From Streptomyces sp. HM190 (GTDB taxonomy: Bacteria > Actinomycetota > Actinomycetes > Streptomycetales > Streptomycetaceae), in the NCBI RefSeq assembly GCF_009857135.1, contig NZ_CP047318.1:2790001-2854000 (forward strand): 64,000 bases of DNA, read 5' to 3'. Under the pieces are notes generated by a model, which did no database searches, had not been told where the DNA came from, and was given only the letters and a program-made list of their open reading frames with translations. A program made the translations under genes and the position numbers. Positions within the stretch are counted from its first letter, which is position 1. Every line of letters begins with the position of its first letter. This document shows, one piece after another, positions 26,747-35,004 of the stretch.

Positions 26747-26766
26747 ACCTCAAGTCGACTTGAGGT
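26747..26766 (-). promoter_or_regulatory. SoxR box (perfect 20-bp palindrome)
   Basis: acctcaagtcgacttgaggt is a perfect palindrome. Its outer arms CCTCAAG / CTTGAGG are identical to the classical SoxR site of soxS promoters (CCTCAAGTTAACTTGAGG). It overlaps the last base of the AGGAGG ribosome site of the FMN reductase gene. SoxR is a [2Fe-2S] MerR-family activator; no soxR gene is in this window. Confidence 0.88.
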
Positions 26767-27021
26767 CAAGCCGCGGCGTCCGCCCTCCGCACCCGACCCC
26801 GTCCCGCCCCCGCGTCACCCGTTTGCACGCCCCCAGACCCCTCCTCCCCTCCCCCTCCTCCCACCCCGCCGATGACCTGCCCGAACACCGGCACCGCCCG
26901 CCCGCGTCCGCCCTCCCCGGCGCCCGTCACCCCGATTTCTGACGAGCCTTCAGGGAGCGCCGGGCCTCCCGTACCCCTTACCTCGGAAGGGAAAGGTGGA
27001 CTGTCGAGAGGAGCCGGCTCG

Positions 27022-27594
27022 ATGCGACGTATCCCCCGACCACTGACCGGCACCGCGCCCGCCGTCCTCGGCCCGGCCCTCAGCCTGGCCGTCACCGCGG
27101 GCCTCACCACGGCCCTCCTGCTCCCCTCCGGCCCGGCGTACGGCGGGGAGGACCACGGACGGCTGGAGCTGACCCCGGCCGATGTCGTCCCCGGTGACGA
27201 GGTGACCGCCCGTACCGCGGCCTGCGGCGCGAACGGTACGGGTGCGGGCGACGCCAGCGCGGTCGGCGCCGGCTCCTTCGCGCTCGCGCCGGGCGCCGGG
27301 CGACCGCGGCCCAGCGGGCGGTTCGAGGTGCCGCCGAGCGCCCAGCCGGGGACGTACGAGATCGTCGTGACCTGCGCGAAGGGCGGGCGGCGGATCGCCG
27401 GGGACCTCGTGGTCTCGTTGACCGGCGGCCACAGCGCGCCGCCCGCGCATCCGAGGGGCAGCGTGAAGACGGGGGTCGGCGGCGCACTCGGTCCCGACCC
27501 CGCGCAGACCGCGGCCGGCGTGGCGGCTCTCGCCGTCGCCGCCGCGGGCGGTACCTGGCTCCTGCACCGCCGGGCGAGAGGCGACAGGATCTGA
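27022..27594 (+). CDS. Secreted, C-terminally anchored protein; candidate sortase substrate
   Basis: This 190-residue exported protein starts with RRIPRP and a signal peptide (AVLGPALSLAVTAGLTTALL, cleavage near residue 40). A beta-rich domain follows with LELTPADVVPGDEVTARTAA, Cys68 and Cys118 probably forming a disulphide, and GTYEIVVTCAKGG. The C-terminus has the layout of a cell-wall sorting signal: SVKTG (147-151), a 12-residue spacer, a hydrophobic stretch AAGVAALAVAAAGGTWLL, and a basic tail HRRARGDRI. There is no LPXTG or LAXTG. A class F sortase gene lies 126 bp downstream, so VKTG may be the recognition sequence. ATG at 27022 follows GAGAGGAG. Confidence 0.78.
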   Translation: MRRIPRPLTGTAPAVLGPALSLAVTAGLTTALLLPSGPAYGGEDHGRLELTPADVVPGDEVTARTAACGANGTGAGDASAVGAGSFALAPGAGRPRPSGRFEVPPSAQPGTYEIVVTCAKGGRRIAGDLVVSLTGGHSAPPAHPRGSVKTGVGGALGPDPAQTAAGVAALAVAAAGGTWLLHRRARGDRI

Positions 27595-27634
27595 CGGACA
27601 CCCTCCGCGGTCCGTCCGCCGGTACCGCCGTCCC

Positions 27635-27676
27635 CCTCCCCTCCGGGCGCTACGCCCCTTCGGCCCGGAGGGGAGG
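27635..27676 (+). terminator. Intercistronic hairpin between anchored protein and sortase
   Basis: CCTCCCCTCCGGGC (27635-27648) and its exact complement GCCCGGAGGGGAGG (27663-27676) form a 14-bp stem with a 14-nt loop. It stands between two same-strand genes and could attenuate sortase expression or stabilise the upstream message. Confidence 0.6.
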
Positions 27677-27720
27677 AACAGGGAGGCGACGCAGAGACAG
27701 CGAGGTCTGGAGGAGAACCC

Positions 27721-28359
27721 GTGCGACGGTTCGTCGACGTCGTCCTGACCGGTGTCACCGTGGTCGCCCTCTGCTGCGGTGCCTGGCTGGTGCGCAGCGG
27801 TACCGCCTCCCACGCGCCACCGCAGCCGTCGGCCGCACAGGGGCACGGCCGGGGGCACAGCCGTCCGGGCCCCGGGGAGCCGGCCGTGGCCGCCCTGGCG
27901 GCCTCACCGCCGGACCGGATCCGGATTCCCTCGATCCGTGTGGACGCCCCGCTGACCGGGCTCGGCCTCACGCCCGCCGGCAGCCTCGACGTGCCGCCCG
28001 CCGAGGAGGAGAACCTCGCCGGCTGGTACGCGGCCGGCACCACCCCGGGCGAGCGCGGCACCGCGATCGTCGCCGGGCACGTCGACACCGCGGACGGGCC
28101 CGCCGTCTTCTACGACCTCGGCGCGGTGCGACGGGGTGCCACGATCGAGGTGGACCGGCGGGACGGCGGCACCGCCGTGTTCACGGTGGACGCGGTCGAG
28201 GCGTACGCCGCGCGGGACTTCCCCGACGAGAAGGTGTACGGGGCGGCCGCGCGGCCGGAGTTGCGGGTCATCACCTGCGGCGGCCCCTACTCCCGCGCGA
28301 CCGGCTACCAGGGGAACGTCGTCGTCTTCGCCCACCTCACCGGCAGCCGCCCACGCTGA
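27721..28359 (+). CDS. Class F sortase
   Basis: This 212-residue transpeptidase is anchored by an N-terminal helix (DVVLTGVTVVALCCGAWLV). A Pro/Gly-rich linker at residues 28-60 leads into a sortase beta-barrel starting at DRIRIPSIRVDAPLTGL. Catalytic residues are visible: His in IVAGHVDTADGP, Cys in LRVITCGGPYS, and Arg in SRATGYQGNVVVFA. Class F sortases of actinobacteria have poorly defined substrates; the natural candidate here is the upstream protein with a C-terminal VKTG-helix-basic tail. Start GTG at 27721 has GGAGGAGAA just before it. The catalytic domain is complete. Confidence 0.92.
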   Translation: MRRFVDVVLTGVTVVALCCGAWLVRSGTASHAPPQPSAAQGHGRGHSRPGPGEPAVAALAASPPDRIRIPSIRVDAPLTGLGLTPAGSLDVPPAEEENLAGWYAAGTTPGERGTAIVAGHVDTADGPAVFYDLGAVRRGATIEVDRRDGGTAVFTVDAVEAYAARDFPDEKVYGAAARPELRVITCGGPYSRATGYQGNVVVFAHLTGSRPR

Positions 28360-28438
28360 GGGGACCTTCGCCGCGGCCGGGCCCGGCCTGCCCGCCGGGC
28401 AGGCCGGCAGGCGGGCAGGCGGGCAGGCGCCTCAGTCC

Positions 28439-28483
28439 CTCGTGCTCGTGTCTCTCGTGCTCGTGTCTCTCGTGCTCGTGCCC
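28439..28483. repeat. Three 15-bp tandem repeats
   Basis: CTCGTGCTCGTGTCT is repeated three times, the last copy ending CCC, just beyond the 3' end of the TauE-like gene. It is non-coding; no function is apparent. Confidence 0.85.
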
Positions 28484-28502
28484 CTCGCCATGTCCCTCGT
28501 CC

Positions 28503-29288
28503 TCAGGCCAGCCACTGTTCGTACGCCATCTTCGCCACCAGCGTGAACACCACCGTCAGCAGCACGGCCCGGACGAAGCCGCTGCCCTTCTTCAGTGCGG
28601 TGTGCGCGCCGACCGTGCCCCCGACGAGGTTGAACACGGCCATCAGCGCGGCCAGTTGCCAGTACACCGTGCCCTTCCAGGCGAACGTGGCGAGGGCGCC
28701 GGCGTTGGTGCAGCAGTTGACGATCTTCGCGGTGGCGGAGGCGGTGACGAGGTCGAGGTGGAGCACCGCGGTGAGGGTGAGGACGAGGAACGTGCCGGTG
28801 CCGGGGCCGATGAGACCGTCGTAGAAGCCGATGCCGACGCCCGCGAGGCCGATCGCGGCGAGCACGCGGCGGGGCGAAACCGGGCCGGTGGCGGGTGCCG
28901 TGCCGAAGGAGGGGCGCAGGATCACGAACGCGCCGACGCCCAGCAGGACGACCATGACGACCGGTTTCAGGACCTCGGTGCTCATCCCGGCGGCGACGAA
29001 GGCCCCGGCCGTCGAACCGGCGAGCGCCGCGAGGCCGATGCGGACCGCGACCCGCACGTCCACCGGGGTGCGGCGGACGTAGGTCACCGCCGCGCCGGAG
29101 GTGCCGACGATCGCGACCGCCTTGTTGGTGCCGAGGGCGTACTGGGCGGCGGAGGCGCCGTTCGGCAGGCCGAGGAGCAGGGCGGGCAGGAGCAGCAGCC
29201 CACCGCCGCCCACCACGGCGTCGATCCAGCCGGCCGCGAGGGCCGCGAGGCACAGGACGACGACCATGGTCAGCGATATGTCGGGCAT
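28503..29288 (-). CDS. TauE/SafE family sulfite/organosulfonate exporter-like protein
   Basis: This 261-residue membrane protein has eight predicted helices in two TauE repeats. The N-terminal signature LAALAAGWIDAVVGGGGLLLL and the second-half signature VGIGFYDGLIGPGTGTFL are the standard markers of the family. It also has QYALGTNKAVAIVGTSGAAV and TASATAKIVNCCTNAG. Members export sulfite, sulfoacetate or related anions, and some are simply called YfcA permeases. The placement between a sortase locus and the nitrite reductase cluster gives no substrate. The start ATG is the first codon of the family-like sequence. Confidence 0.86.
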   Translation of the reverse strand: MPDISLTMVVVLCLAALAAGWIDAVVGGGGLLLLPALLLGLPNGASAAQYALGTNKAVAIVGTSGAAVTYVRRTPVDVRVAVRIGLAALAGSTAGAFVAAGMSTEVLKPVVMVVLLGVGAFVILRPSFGTAPATGPVSPRRVLAAIGLAGVGIGFYDGLIGPGTGTFLVLTLTAVLHLDLVTASATAKIVNCCTNAGALATFAWKGTVYWQLAALMAVFNLVGGTVGAHTALKKGSGFVRAVLLTVVFTLVAKMAYEQWLA

Positions 29289-29525
29289 GATCGGACCCTA
29301 CGGGGCGACATAGGTGTGCCGTCCATCGACCTGAGCGTTTTCTGAGGTCGCCCACCGGTCCGGGCACCGGCGGGACGCTCGGGCTCCGCCTTCCCGTATA
29401 CGCCCGCATCACGACCGTCCCCCAGGTCAGCGGCGGTCCGGGCGCTGTTCTCACACCCCGCCCCGGCCCTCGGGAAACCCCTCACACTCCCGTGCGCGCC
29501 ATGGGGAGGGCAGCGTTCCTCGCGG

Positions 29526-29552
29526 GAAACAGGGGTGATGCGGTCGGGTAAC
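29526..29552 (+). promoter_or_regulatory. Candidate GlnR box before the nirBD operon
   Basis: GAAAC (29526-29530) and GTAAC (29548-29552) are exactly 22 bp apart, with GATGC at the 11-bp midpoint. This resembles the GlnR pattern of GTnAC/GAAAC half-sites at 11-bp steps. It ends 23 bp before the ATG of the flavoprotein gene. In Streptomyces, nir genes are known GlnR targets; the assignment here is by pattern only. Confidence 0.5.
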
Positions 29553-29575
29553 ACCGGCACCGCACGCTCAGGGAC

Positions 29576-30790
29576 ATGACCTCGAACGAGCGTGTGGTGG
29601 TGATCGGCTCCGGCCTCGCGGGCGTACGTCTCGCCCGGCGGCTCGGAGAACTCGGTGTGCCCGCCACCCTGGTGGGCGAGGAGGAGCACACACCGTACAA
29701 CCGGGTGCTGCTCGCCGATGTCCTGGCCGGGCGGTACGCGCCCGAGGTCATCACGCTGCCCGCGCCCCCGCGGCTGACACGGGGCCGGGTCGTCCGTATC
29801 GACCGCGAGATGCGAGCCGTACATCTCGCGGACGGTACGGGGGTCGCCTACGACACCCTCGTCCTCGCGACCGGTTCGAACCCCGTGCTGCCACCACTGC
29901 GCGGCCTGTGGGACCCCGAGCGGCACGAGTTCCCCGAGGGGGTGCACGCCTTCCGGACCATGGACGACTGCCTGGGGCTGTCGAAGGCGGTACGGCCGGG
30001 CGTACGGGCCGTCGTCATCGGCGGCGGGCTGCTCGGTGTCTCCGCGTCGCGGGCCCTCGCCCAGCGCGGCGCCCAGGTCGTCCTCGCCCAGCAGGGCGAG
30101 CGGCTGATGGAGCGCCAGCTCGACCCGTCGGCGTCGAAGCTGGTCCACCGGCACCTCACCGAGCTGGGGGTCGAGGTGCACACCGAGACCCGGGTGCGCG
30201 CGGTGCGCAGCGTAGGCGGGAGCGTGCGGTCCGTGTCGCTGGCCGACGGGTACGCGCTCGACGCGGACCTCGTGGTCATCGCCTGCGGAGTCCACCCCCG
30301 GGTGGGCCTCGCCCAGGACGCGGGCCTCGCGGTGCACAAGGGCGTCATCGTCGACGAGGAGCTGCGCACCTCCGACCCGCACATCCACGCCATCGGCGAC
30401 TGCGCCCAGTTCGAGGGCACGGTCTACGGGCTCGCCACCCCGGCGCTCGAACAGGCCGACGTGCTCGCCGAGCTGCTGGCGGGGGACACGGGCGCCCGCT
30501 ACACCGGCACCCGCGCCCTGACCCGGCTGACGCTCGCCGGTCAGGACTTCCTGGATCTCGCCGCGTTCGGCGAACCCGACCCCCGGCCCGGTGACGACGT
30601 CATCCAGCTCGCCGACGCCACCCGTGGCACCTACCGCAAGGTCGTCGTCCGCGACGACCGCCTGGTCGGCGGGGTGCTCGTCGGCGAACTCGGCACCGTC
30701 GGCGCGCTCGCCCGCGCCTGGGAGGGAGCAGAGCCGCTCCCCGACAACGGCCCTCTGCTCCACCTGCTCACCAACGATGGAGGCTCCTGA
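29576..30790 (+). CDS. FAD/NAD(P)-dependent reductase of the nitrate/nitrite assimilation operon
   Basis: This 404-residue NirB N-domain-like flavoprotein has an FAD fold RVVVIGSGLAGVRLARRLGE, LVLATGSNPVLPPL, an NAD(P) fold AVVIGGGLLGVSASRALAQR, IHAIGDCAQFEG and a C-terminal domain. It lacks siroheme or BFD cysteines. It resembles the NADH-oxidising half of NirB, or NasB/NasC-type electron-transfer subunits, and probably feeds electrons to NasA or to NirB. TGATG overlap couples it to nirB. A candidate GlnR box lies just upstream. Some annotations would call it a second nirB; the length and lack of iron-sulfur motifs argue for an electron-donor subunit. Confidence 0.85.
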   Translation: MTSNERVVVIGSGLAGVRLARRLGELGVPATLVGEEEHTPYNRVLLADVLAGRYAPEVITLPAPPRLTRGRVVRIDREMRAVHLADGTGVAYDTLVLATGSNPVLPPLRGLWDPERHEFPEGVHAFRTMDDCLGLSKAVRPGVRAVVIGGGLLGVSASRALAQRGAQVVLAQQGERLMERQLDPSASKLVHRHLTELGVEVHTETRVRAVRSVGGSVRSVSLADGYALDADLVVIACGVHPRVGLAQDAGLAVHKGVIVDEELRTSDPHIHAIGDCAQFEGTVYGLATPALEQADVLAELLAGDTGARYTGTRALTRLTLAGQDFLDLAAFGEPDPRPGDDVIQLADATRGTYRKVVVRDDRLVGGVLVGELGTVGALARAWEGAEPLPDNGPLLHLLTNDGGS

Positions 30791-33405
30791 TGACCGCCAC
30801 TGGGGCGAACCCCACGATCGTGCTCGTCGGCCACGGCATGGTCGGCCAGCGCTTCCTCGAAGCGCTCGCCGAGCGCGGCCTGACCGCCACGCACCGCGTG
30901 GTCGTGCTGTGCGAGGAGCCGCGCCCCGCCTATGACCGTGTGGCACTGACCTCGTACTTCTCGGGCAGGACGCCCGAGGACCTGTCGATGACGGACATGG
31001 CGTTCATCGAGGGCCACGGCATCGAGCTGTACGTCGGCGACCCGGCGGTCATCGTGGACCGCGAGGCCCGCAAGGTCACCGCGCGGTCCGGGCAGGTCTT
31101 CGACTACGACGTCCTCGTCCTCGCCACCGGCTCGTACCCGTTCGTGCCGCCCGTCCCGAACAAGGACGCCGAGGGCTGCTTCGTCTACCGCACCATCGAG
31201 GACCTGCTCGCGATCGAGGAGTACGCGAGGAGCCGGGCGCGGGTGGGTGCCGTGGTCGGCGGCGGTCTGCTCGGCCTGGAGGCCGCGGGCGCGCTCAAGG
31301 GCCTCGGGATCGAGTCGCACATCGTGGAGTTCGCGCCGCGGCTGATGCCGGTGCAGGTCGACGAGGGCGGTGGCGCGGCGCTGCTGCGGACCATCGAGGA
31401 GATGGGCCTGTCCGTGCACACCGGGGTGGGCACGCAGGAGATCGTCGTCGGCGAGGACGGCGCGGTCACCGGGATGAAGCTGTCCGACGGCTCCGGACTC
31501 GCCACCGACATGGTGGTGTTCTCCGCCGGTGTCCGTCCCCGCGACCAGCTCGCCCGCGACTGCGGTCTGACGGTCGGCGAACGCGGCGGCATCGCCGTCG
31601 ACGAGCAGTGCCGCACGGTCTCCGACCCGCACGTCTTCGCGATCGGCGAGTGCGCGCTGGCCGCCGACGGCCGGGTGTACGGCCTGGTGGCCCCCGGCTA
31701 CGAGCAGGCCGAGACGGCCGCCGCGACCATCGCCGCCGACGAGGCGGAGCAACTGTCGTTCACCGGCGCGGACCTGTCCACCAAGCTGAAGCTGCTCGGT
31801 GTGGACGTCGCGTCCTTCGGTGACGCGCACGGCACCACCGCGGACTGCCTGGACGTCGTCTACTCCGACTCCCGCTCGGGTCTGTACAAGAAGCTGGTCA
31901 TCGGCAGGGACGGCACGCTCCTCGGCGGCATCCTGGTCGGCGACGCGGAGGCGTACGGCACGCTGAAGGCGTTCACCGGCTCGGTCCCGCCGGTCTCCCC
32001 CGAGTCGCTGGTGCTGCCCGCCGGCGCCGGGGAGTCCGCCCAGCTCGGCCCGACCGCGCTGCCGGACGACGCGATCATCTGCTCCTGCAACAACGTCCGC
32101 AAGGGCACGATCCGCGCGGCCGTCACCGACCACCAGTGCACCACCGTGCCCGAGGTGAAGAAGTGCACCAAGGCGGGCACGACCTGCGGCTCCTGCGTGA
32201 AGGTCCTCGGCCAGCTGGTCAACGCCGAGCTGGAGGCGGGCGGTGTCGTCGTCGACAAGGGCCTGTGCGGCTGCTTCTCGCAGACCCGCGAGGAGCTGTA
32301 CGAGATCGTCCTGGCGCTGCGCGTCAACACGTACCAGGACCTGCTGGACCGTTACGGCCGCGAGGAGGCCCGGGGCGGCGACGGCTGCGAGATCTGCAAG
32401 CCCACGGTCGGCTCGATCATCGCCTCCCTCGCCCCGACGATCGGCGCCGACGTCTACGTCCTGGACGGCGAGCAGGCGGCTCTCCAGGACACCAACGACC
32501 ACTTCCTCGCCAACCTCCAGAAGAACGGCTCGTACTCGGTCGTCCCGCGCGTCCCCGGCGGTGAGATCACCCCCGAGGGCCTGATCGTCATCGGGGAGAT
32601 CGCCCGCGACTTCGGCCTCTACACCAAGATCACCGGCGGTCAGAGGATCGACATGTTCGGCGCCCGCGTCGAGCAACTCCCGCTGATCTGGACGCGTTTG
32701 GTGGACGCCGGCTTCGAGTCGGGCCACGCGTACGGCAAGTCCCTGCGGACGGTGAAGTCCTGCGTCGGGCAGACCTGGTGCCGTTACGGCGTCCAGGACT
32801 CCGTGCGCATGGCGATCGACCTGGAGCTGCGCTACCGGGGCCTGCGCTCCCCGCACAAGCTCAAGTCGGCGGTGTCGGGGTGCGCCCGCGAGTGCGCCGA
32901 GGCCCAGTCGAAGGACTTCGGCGTCATCGCCACCACGAACGGCTGGAACCTGTACGTCGGCGGCAACGGCGGCGCCACCCCGCGCCACGCGGACCTGCTG
33001 GCGCAGGACCTCTCCGACGCCGAACTGATCCGGCTGATCGACCGCTTCCTGATGTTCTACATCCGCACGGCGGACCGGCTGGAGCGCACGTCGACCTGGC
33101 TGGAGCGGATCCCGGGCGGACTGGACCACGTGCGCGAGGTGGTGGTGGAGGACTCCCTCGGCATCTGCGAGGAACTGGAGTCGCTGATGGCGGCGCACGT
33201 CGCCCACTACCGCGACGAGTGGGCCGACACCATCAACGACCCAGAGAAACTCGCCCGGTTCGTGTCCTTCGTGAACGCGCCGGACACCCCCGACCCGGTC
33301 GTGGGCTTCGTGCCCGAGCGCGACCAGATCAAGCCCGACCTGCCACTCCTGTCCATCGGCCTGCGCCCCGCCGAAGACGTCCTGGAAGGAACCGCCCAGC
33401 GATGA
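30790..33405 (+). CDS. nirB: Assimilatory nitrite reductase, large subunit
   Basis: This 871-residue NAD(P)H-nitrite reductase makes ammonium from nitrite. Domains in order are FAD (TIVLVGHGMVGQRFLEALAE), NAD(P) (GAVVGGGLLGLEAAGALK), two BFD-like [2Fe-2S] segments (IICSCNNVRKG to TCGSCVKVLG, and LCGCFSQT to GCEICKP), then the sulfite/nitrite reductase ferredoxin-like domain. The catalytic siroheme-[4Fe-4S] domain carries SCVGQTWCRYG and SGCARECAEAQ with the four ligand Cys. All cofactor motifs appear intact. It overlaps both neighbours by a few bases, so the three genes form one coupled operon. Siroheme could come from the CbiX-type chelatase at 17740. Confidence 0.95.
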   Translation: MTATGANPTIVLVGHGMVGQRFLEALAERGLTATHRVVVLCEEPRPAYDRVALTSYFSGRTPEDLSMTDMAFIEGHGIELYVGDPAVIVDREARKVTARSGQVFDYDVLVLATGSYPFVPPVPNKDAEGCFVYRTIEDLLAIEEYARSRARVGAVVGGGLLGLEAAGALKGLGIESHIVEFAPRLMPVQVDEGGGAALLRTIEEMGLSVHTGVGTQEIVVGEDGAVTGMKLSDGSGLATDMVVFSAGVRPRDQLARDCGLTVGERGGIAVDEQCRTVSDPHVFAIGECALAADGRVYGLVAPGYEQAETAAATIAADEAEQLSFTGADLSTKLKLLGVDVASFGDAHGTTADCLDVVYSDSRSGLYKKLVIGRDGTLLGGILVGDAEAYGTLKAFTGSVPPVSPESLVLPAGAGESAQLGPTALPDDAIICSCNNVRKGTIRAAVTDHQCTTVPEVKKCTKAGTTCGSCVKVLGQLVNAELEAGGVVVDKGLCGCFSQTREELYEIVLALRVNTYQDLLDRYGREEARGGDGCEICKPTVGSIIASLAPTIGADVYVLDGEQAALQDTNDHFLANLQKNGSYSVVPRVPGGEITPEGLIVIGEIARDFGLYTKITGGQRIDMFGARVEQLPLIWTRLVDAGFESGHAYGKSLRTVKSCVGQTWCRYGVQDSVRMAIDLELRYRGLRSPHKLKSAVSGCARECAEAQSKDFGVIATTNGWNLYVGGNGGATPRHADLLAQDLSDAELIRLIDRFLMFYIRTADRLERTSTWLERIPGGLDHVREVVVEDSLGICEELESLMAAHVAHYRDEWADTINDPEKLARFVSFVNAPDTPDPVVGFVPERDQIKPDLPLLSIGLRPAEDVLEGTAQR

Positions 33406-33752
33406 CCCTGGCACCCGAGACGACCGACCTGAAGGTCCAACTGCGGCTCGCCGACGGCTGGCTCACGGTCTGCGACCTGAGCGCCCTGCTGCCGGGCCGC
33501 GGCGTGGCGGCCCTGCTGCCCGACGGCGAGCAGGTGGCCGTCTTCCGCGACCGCGCGGGCACCCTGTACGCCGTCGACAACCGCGACCCGTTCGGCGGCG
33601 CGGCGGTCCTCTCCCGCGGCCTCACCGGCTCGCACCAGGGCCGGCCGTTCGTCGCCTCCCCCCTGCTGAAGCAGCGCTTCGACCTGGAGAACGGGCAGTG
33701 CCTCGACGACGAGGCGGTGCGGATCAGGACGTACGAGGTGCGGACGTCGTAA
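33402..33752 (+). CDS. nirD: Nitrite reductase, small subunit
   Basis: This 116-residue NirD has a Rieske-like fold without the Rieske ligands. In place of C-x-H and C-x2-H loops it has VDNRDPFGGAAVLSRGL and ASPLLKQRFDLENGQCLDD, as normal for NirD. It associates with NirB and is needed for full activity. ATG at 33402 overlaps the nirB stop by four bases. The gene is followed by a strong bidirectional terminator. Confidence 0.93.
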   Translation: MTLAPETTDLKVQLRLADGWLTVCDLSALLPGRGVAALLPDGEQVAVFRDRAGTLYAVDNRDPFGGAAVLSRGLTGSHQGRPFVASPLLKQRFDLENGQCLDDEAVRIRTYEVRTS

Positions 33753-33772
33753 CCGCTCACCCGTCACGCGTG

Positions 33773-33804
33773 GGCGCCGGAACGGCACGGACCGTTCCGG
33801 CGCC
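33773..33804. terminator. Bidirectional terminator between nirD and SDR gene
   Basis: GGCGCCGGAACGG (33773-33785) and its complement (33792-33804) form a perfect 13-bp stem with a 6-nt loop. It lies between two convergent genes. Confidence 0.78.
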
Positions 33805-33815
33805 GCCGTGTGCGC

Positions 33816-34748
33816 TCAGGGTTTCAGCTGGTCGAACGTCACGCCGGTCAGCTGTTCCGAGCGCTCCCACAGGAGTCGGCCGGCCCGGTCGTCGAGGGTC
33901 CAGGGGGCGCGCGGCGAGCCGGTGGTCGCGCCGCCCCACATCAGGAACCGGGGGCCGACGAAGGAGTCGGGGGCGACGCCGGGCGCGGTGGCCGCGTACA
34001 GGGTGGGCAGGGCACCCGCGTCGGCGGACTGGGCGAAGAAGCGGTTGCCGACCCGCATGAACCGCTCGGTCCCCTTGCGGCCCTCCGCCCTGGCCCCGGC
34101 GGTCTGGAGGTTCGTGGCCGCGTAACCGGGATGGGCGGCTGCGGCGACGACGTCGGAACCGGCGGCCGCGAGCCGCCGGGCCAGCTCGTGCGTGAACAGC
34201 AGGTTGGCCGTCTTGGAGCGGCCGTACGCCAGCCAGCGCCCGTACCTGCGCTCGGTGTTCAGGTCGTCGAGGTCGATGTCGGCCCGCAGGTGCATCCCGC
34301 TGGAGAGGGTCACGACCCGCGCGGCGGCGGTGCCGAGCAGCAGCGGCGCGAGCAGGCCCGTGAGCGCGAAGTGCCCGAGGTGGTTGGTGCCGAACTGCGT
34401 CTCGAACCCGTCGGCGGTACGGCCCTCCGCCACGGCCATCACGCCCGCGTTGTTGATCAGCAGGTCGAGCCGTTCGTACGCCTCTTCGTACGCGGCGGCG
34501 AACTCCCGCACCGACGCGAGGTCCCCGAGGTCCAGCCGCAGCAACTCGACCTGGCCGCCCGGCACCTCGGCGCGCATCCGCTGCAGGGCGGCGAGGCCCC
34601 GCTCCGCACTGCGGCAGGCGAGCACGACCCGGGCGCCCCGCCGGGCGAGTACACGGGCGGTGGCGTAGCCGATGCCGCTGTTGGCGCCGGTCACGACAGC
34701 GGTACGCCCACGCTGGTCCGGAATGTCGCCGACGTTCCACCCCGCCAT
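33816..34748 (-). CDS. Short-chain dehydrogenase/reductase
   Basis: This 310-residue SDR has a Rossmann fold. The nucleotide loop is TAVVTGANSGIGYATARVLA, followed by LACRSAERG (an Arg/Ser pattern favouring NADP), LLINNAGVM, VVTLSSGMH and the catalytic YGRSKTAN with Tyr-x3-Lys. It most resembles the retinol dehydrogenase/WW-domain-oxidoreductase-like subgroup common in Streptomyces. The substrate is unknown. ATG at 34748 starts AGWNVGDIPDQRGRT; a longer frame reaches 35237 but crosses the divergent promoter region. It is convergent with nirD. Confidence 0.87.
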   Translation of the reverse strand: MAGWNVGDIPDQRGRTAVVTGANSGIGYATARVLARRGARVVLACRSAERGLAALQRMRAEVPGGQVELLRLDLGDLASVREFAAAYEEAYERLDLLINNAGVMAVAEGRTADGFETQFGTNHLGHFALTGLLAPLLLGTAAARVVTLSSGMHLRADIDLDDLNTERRYGRWLAYGRSKTANLLFTHELARRLAAAGSDVVAAAAHPGYAATNLQTAGARAEGRKGTERFMRVGNRFFAQSADAGALPTLYAATAPGVAPDSFVGPRFLMWGGATTGSPRAPWTLDDRAGRLLWERSEQLTGVTFDQLKP

Positions 34749-35004
34749 GCCACCACCCTCTCGAAAACAGCCGTTGACACCGTCAGCGTAGGAGCGGGCG
34801 GGACGATTGTCTGCGGGTGAGGCACTCCACGGGCCGGACGGAGGCGGGGCGCGGCCCCGGCTCCCCTCAGCGGGCCGTCCGAGAACGTCCCCGCGCGGCC
34901 ACTGATTGTCCATGCTCTGTCCATCACGCTGCCCTAGGGTCCGACACCGCGCGACCCCGCCGCCGACCGGCAGGCGGGCCGGTCCACGCACCCTTGGAGC
35001 GACA

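Noticed and set aside
26872..27021. Longer N-terminus for the anchored secreted protein
   Set aside because: The upstream frame is Pro/Ser-rich without conservation. ATG 27022 has a GAGAGGAG site and starts directly with a signal peptide.
30631..33414. Minus-strand open frame of 927 codons opposite nirB
   Set aside because: All recognisable domains are on the plus strand. The antisense product is rich in R, G, V, L and D repeats without motifs.
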